From: Pseudomonadota bacterium
GTDB taxonomy: Bacteria; Myxococcota; Myxococcia; Myxococcales; Anaeromyxobacteraceae
Length of the DNA: 16,560 nt
Assembly: GCA_023419875.1 (NCBI GenBank)
Contig: JAEZXM010000334.1
Span: forward strand, 1 to 16,560
Reading direction: 5' to 3'
The translations under genes and the position numbers were made by a program. This document shows, in pieces, positions 14,543 through 16,560 of the stretch (positions are counted from its first letter, which is position 1; every line of letters begins with the position of its first letter). The notes below the pieces were generated by a model, which was not told the origin of the DNA, ran no database searches, and saw only the letters and a program-made list of their open reading frames with translations.

Positions 14543-15106
14543 ATGGACGCTGGGTTTCTCATCGAGGTGGAGACGCTGGCGGCGGTCATCGACCAGCTCG
14601 ACTACTTCGGCGTGCTCAAGATCCCGCAGACGGCCACGCCGGGGGAGATCAAGGCGGCGTACTACCGCGAGTCCCGCGCGTACCACCCCGACCGCTACGC
14701 CACCCTGGAGTCGGCTCAGGTGAAGGAGATGATCGGCCGCATCTACCGGCGCGTGAACGAGGCGTACACCGTCCTCCGCGACGACCGGAAGCGGACGAAG
14801 TACCTCGCCGACGTCACCGGCCCGGAGCGGGAGCAGAAGCTGCGCTTCACCGAGGCGGACGAGGCCCAGGTGAAGGAGGCGCAGAAGAAGAAGATCGAGG
14901 AGCAGTTCGGCCAGACGCCCAACGGCCGGAAGTTCTACGCCGCGGCGCTCAAGGAGATCGAGGCCGGGCGCTGGGAGGCCGCCGAGCGCGCCCTGAAGAG
15001 CGCGCTCATGTACGAGGCCGGCAACGAAAAGTTCAAGGAGCAGCTCGCGTTCGTCCAGGCCGAGTGGGACAAGGTCCGGCCCAAGGGTGACTATCGGATA
15101 AAGTAG
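14543..15106 (+). CDS. J-domain protein partner of the lidless Hsp70
   Basis: A 187-residue co-chaperone. The J domain spans about residues 19-85: DYFGVLKIPQTATPGEIKAAYY, then the essential HPD in YHPDRY, and VNEAYTVLRDDRKRTKYL in helix IV. It lacks the Gly/Phe region, zinc fingers and C-terminal beta domains of DnaJ. After the J domain come a charged helical stretch (EAQKKKIEEQFG) and a pair of helices resembling a TPR (FYAAALKEIEAGRWEAAERALKSALMYE), likely to bind a partner. The HPD motif should stimulate ATP hydrolysis by the Hsp70 encoded 17 bp upstream. The ATG at 14543 follows GAGGG at short spacing. The open frame extends farther upstream, but that part overlaps the Hsp70 gene out of frame and is not protein-like. 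Confidence 0.93.
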   Translation: MDAGFLIEVETLAAVIDQLDYFGVLKIPQTATPGEIKAAYYRESRAYHPDRYATLESAQVKEMIGRIYRRVNEAYTVLRDDRKRTKYLADVTGPEREQKLRFTEADEAQVKEAQKKKIEEQFGQTPNGRKFYAAALKEIEAGRWEAAERALKSALMYEAGNEKFKEQLAFVQAEWDKVRPKGDYRIK

Positions 15107-15111
15107 CCGCC

Positions 15112-15795
15112 GTGCTCCTGGATCTTCTCGTCCTCGTCGTCCTCGCACTCTTCGCCCTGCACGGGGCGACGGGCGGCGCCCTGAAGCAGGTCGTGCAGCT
15201 CCTCGCCGCCGTCATCGGCTGGGTCGCCGCCCGGCACCTGGCCGCGCCGGTGGCGATCGGGCTGGCCCGGTTCGGCGGCTTCGCCCGGCCCTTCGCCGTG
15301 GCGCTCCTCTTCTTCGGGACGTTCGCGCTCGTCTCGCTCGTCGGCGCCGCCGTGCTGCGGGCGACCTCGATCTCGACGGTGGTGCGCGGCCCCACCGACC
15401 GCGGCGCCGGGGCGGTGCTCGGCGGCGTGAAGGGCGCGCTGGTCGCGTGGGTGCTCCTCTCGGCGCTCGCGCTCGCCGGCGGCGCCTTCGGCCGCCGCGT
15501 CGAGGCGATGGGGAGGGGCAGCCAGTACCAGGAGCTCGCCGCGAAGCACAACCTCATCCGGCGCCTCGACCCGGAGCGCGTGCGGGTGCTGGAGCGTGTC
15601 CTCGCCGCCGCGCGCGACGCGAAGCAGAAGGGCGAGGAGACCACCGGCGACGCCGCGCAGCTCCTCGCGCACCCGCGCATGAAGGAGCTGGCCGACGCCG
15701 GCGGGCAGGTGGACCCGGCGGAGGCGGAGCGGTTGCTGGACGATCCGGTGATCCGGGATCTGGTGGAGAGGATCCGGGAGAGGCAGGGGAGGTAG
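15112..15795 (+). CDS. CvpA-family membrane protein
   Basis: A 227-residue inner-membrane protein. The first about 120 residues hold four hydrophobic segments (about 2-17, 25-45, 60-82 and 98-120) with the CvpA-like features LDLLVLVVLALFALHGATGGALKQV near the N-terminus and RGAGAVLGGVKGALVAWVLLSALAL before the last segment. The remaining about 100 residues are a soluble, charged, mainly helical tail (ERVRVLERVLAAARDAKQKG; RLLDDPVIRDLVERI), longer than in E. coli CvpA (162 residues). CvpA is linked to colicin V export and envelope stress tolerance, but its molecular role is unclear. The GTG at 15112 is 5 bp after the stop of the J-protein gene, so it is almost surely in the same operon. No separate ribosome site is obvious, which suggests coupled translation. 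Confidence 0.85.
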   Translation: MLLDLLVLVVLALFALHGATGGALKQVVQLLAAVIGWVAARHLAAPVAIGLARFGGFARPFAVALLFFGTFALVSLVGAAVLRATSISTVVRGPTDRGAGAVLGGVKGALVAWVLLSALALAGGAFGRRVEAMGRGSQYQELAAKHNLIRRLDPERVRVLERVLAAARDAKQKGEETTGDAAQLLAHPRMKELADAGGQVDPAEAERLLDDPVIRDLVERIRERQGR

Positions 15796-15910
15796 GGGGC
15801 GCGGGTCCGGCCGTCGAAGCGCGTCGGTCCGGTCCGCGGCTCGCCCCTTACGTCCGAGCGACGGCGTTCGCACGTTCTCTCACGATTCGGCGGCGTCCAT
15901 CACCGCGCCG

Positions 15911-15918
15911 GAGGGGGG
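15911..15918 (+). promoter_or_regulatory. Ribosome binding site of sodC
   Basis: GGAGGGGG lies a few bases before the GTG at 15923. It is one of the few strong Shine-Dalgarno sequences in the window and supports a GTG start over any internal codon, since the signal peptide begins right after it. Confidence 0.6.
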
Positions 15919-15922
15919 AACG

Positions 15923-16483
15923 GTGGGAGCGAGGGCGGGGGGGAGAGGTGTCGGCCTGGGGACGGTGGGGGCCGCGCTCGCCGCCTTGCTCGCGTGCGCG
16001 GGCGCTGGGAGAGCGGCGCACCCGCAGGCGGGCGTCGGCGAGACCGCCGCGGCCACCCTGCGCGATCGAAACGGCGGGCGCGTGGGAGAAGTGGAGCTGC
16101 GCCAAGCGCCGCTCGGGGTGATCGCGCGCGTGCGCCTGGAGGGCGTGCCCGCCGGCGAGCACGGGTTCCACGTTCACGAGGTCGGCTCGTGCGTCCCGCC
16201 CTTCGAGTCCGCGGGCGGGCACTACGCGCTCGAGGGCCGCGCGCACGGGATCGAGAACCCGGAGGGCATGCACGCAGGCGATCTCCCGAACGTGCGCGTC
16301 CCCCCGTCGGGCCCCCTCGAGATCACGCTGTTCCTCGAGCGCCTGTCGCTGCGCGGCCAGAGCCCGCTCCTCGACGCGGACGGCTCCGCCTTCGTCGTCC
16401 ACGACAGACCGGACGACTACCGGACCGACCCCACGGGCGAGGCGGGCGGGCGCATCGCGTGCGGGGTGATCGAGCAGCGCTGA
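15923..16483 (+). CDS. sodC: Cu,Zn superoxide dismutase, probable lipoprotein
   Basis: Converts superoxide to hydrogen peroxide and oxygen outside the cytoplasm. It has 186 residues. The signal segment ends in ALLAC (C25), a fair lipobox, so the protein may be lipid-anchored; cleavage after GAGRAA is the alternative. All metal ligands are present: H83 and H85 (HGFHVH), the bridging H100 (GGHY), zinc ligands H108, H117 and D120 (AHGIENPEGMHAGDLPN), and H160 (FVVHDRPDDY). The conserved Arg is R177 in GGRIACGVI, and C90-C180 should form the family's disulfide. The GTG at 15923 is preceded by GGAGGGGGG at good spacing, which decides the start. It lies 127 bp after the CvpA-like gene; no clear terminator or promoter is seen in that gap. 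Confidence 0.96.
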   Translation: MGARAGGRGVGLGTVGAALAALLACAGAGRAAHPQAGVGETAAATLRDRNGGRVGEVELRQAPLGVIARVRLEGVPAGEHGFHVHEVGSCVPPFESAGGHYALEGRAHGIENPEGMHAGDLPNVRVPPSGPLEITLFLERLSLRGQSPLLDADGSAFVVHDRPDDYRTDPTGEAGGRIACGVIEQR

Positions 16484-16527
16484 GCCTCACCGCTGCCCGG
16501 CAGTCGGCACCAGGCCGCCGTGGGGCG

Positions 16528-16560
16528 CTACCCCGCCGCCTCCAGCGGCCCCCCGACCTT
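16528..16560 (-). CDS. Possible C-terminal end of a minus-strand gene
   Basis: Read on the minus strand from the window edge, one frame gives KVGGPLEAAG and then TAG. The codons end mostly in G or C, as in the other genes here. Ten residues are too few to name a family. It would be convergent with sodC, leaving about 44 bp. It could equally be non-coding. Confidence 0.25.
   Translation of the reverse strand, partial: KVGGPLEAAG

Noticed and set aside
16490..16506. CTGCC-C-GGCAG palindrome after sodC as a terminator
   Set aside because: The loop would be a single base and no T-run follows.

Overview
The window is GC-rich, coding-dense DNA from a bacterium. The best guess is a member of the Myxococcota, possibly near Anaeromyxobacter. 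The grounds are the very high GC, a MYXO-CTERM-type sorting signal (GCGAG, hydrophobic stretch, RR), MopE-type CDGxDNNCNGxxDE motifs with Cys-rich repeats, and an AmmeMemoRadiSam-B protein. No rRNA, tRNA, CRISPR array, insertion sequence or phage gene is visible. The longest stretch without a gene is about 200 bases.

Layout. (1) Bases 1-4003, minus strand: a Memo-family protein, gltX (glutamyl-tRNA synthetase) and glnS (glutaminyl-tRNA synthetase, cut by the window edge), in that order of transcription. (2) 4031-4414, plus strand: a single-domain CheY-like response regulator, divergent from the Memo gene. (3) 4434-9830, minus strand: a 1798-codon open frame for a secreted, Cys-rich surface protein. 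It looks like two exported proteins joined in frame. The first ends in a MYXO-CTERM signal near residue 1097. The second begins with its own signal-peptide-like segment near residue 1129 and carries about six IPT/TIG repeats. No stop codon and no ATG/GTG/TTG start lies between them. (4) 9972-11848, plus strand: a CPBP/Rce1-type glutamic intramembrane protease, the fold of the proposed myxosortases, followed by a dGTPase-type triphosphohydrolase. (5) 11873-12715, minus strand: a class II glutamine-amidotransferase-like protein lacking its catalytic Cys2. (6) 12915-15795, plus strand: a tight operon of a lidless Hsp70, a J-domain protein and a CvpA-like membrane protein, behind a good sigma-70-type promoter. 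(7) 15923-16483, plus strand: a Cu,Zn superoxide dismutase with a lipoprotein-like signal. (8) A possible C-terminal end of another minus-strand gene lies at the right edge.

How the genes may work together. The Memo-gltX-glnS group is mainly translation housekeeping. The strongest candidate for something new is the divergent pair at 4434-10748: a possible surface polyprotein with an internal sorting and cleavage signal, next to a protease of the family proposed to cut such signals. A 141-bp spacer with an operator-like inverted repeat separates them. The second is the Hsp70/J/CvpA operon, which looks like a dedicated chaperone pair rather than the housekeeping DnaK/DnaJ.
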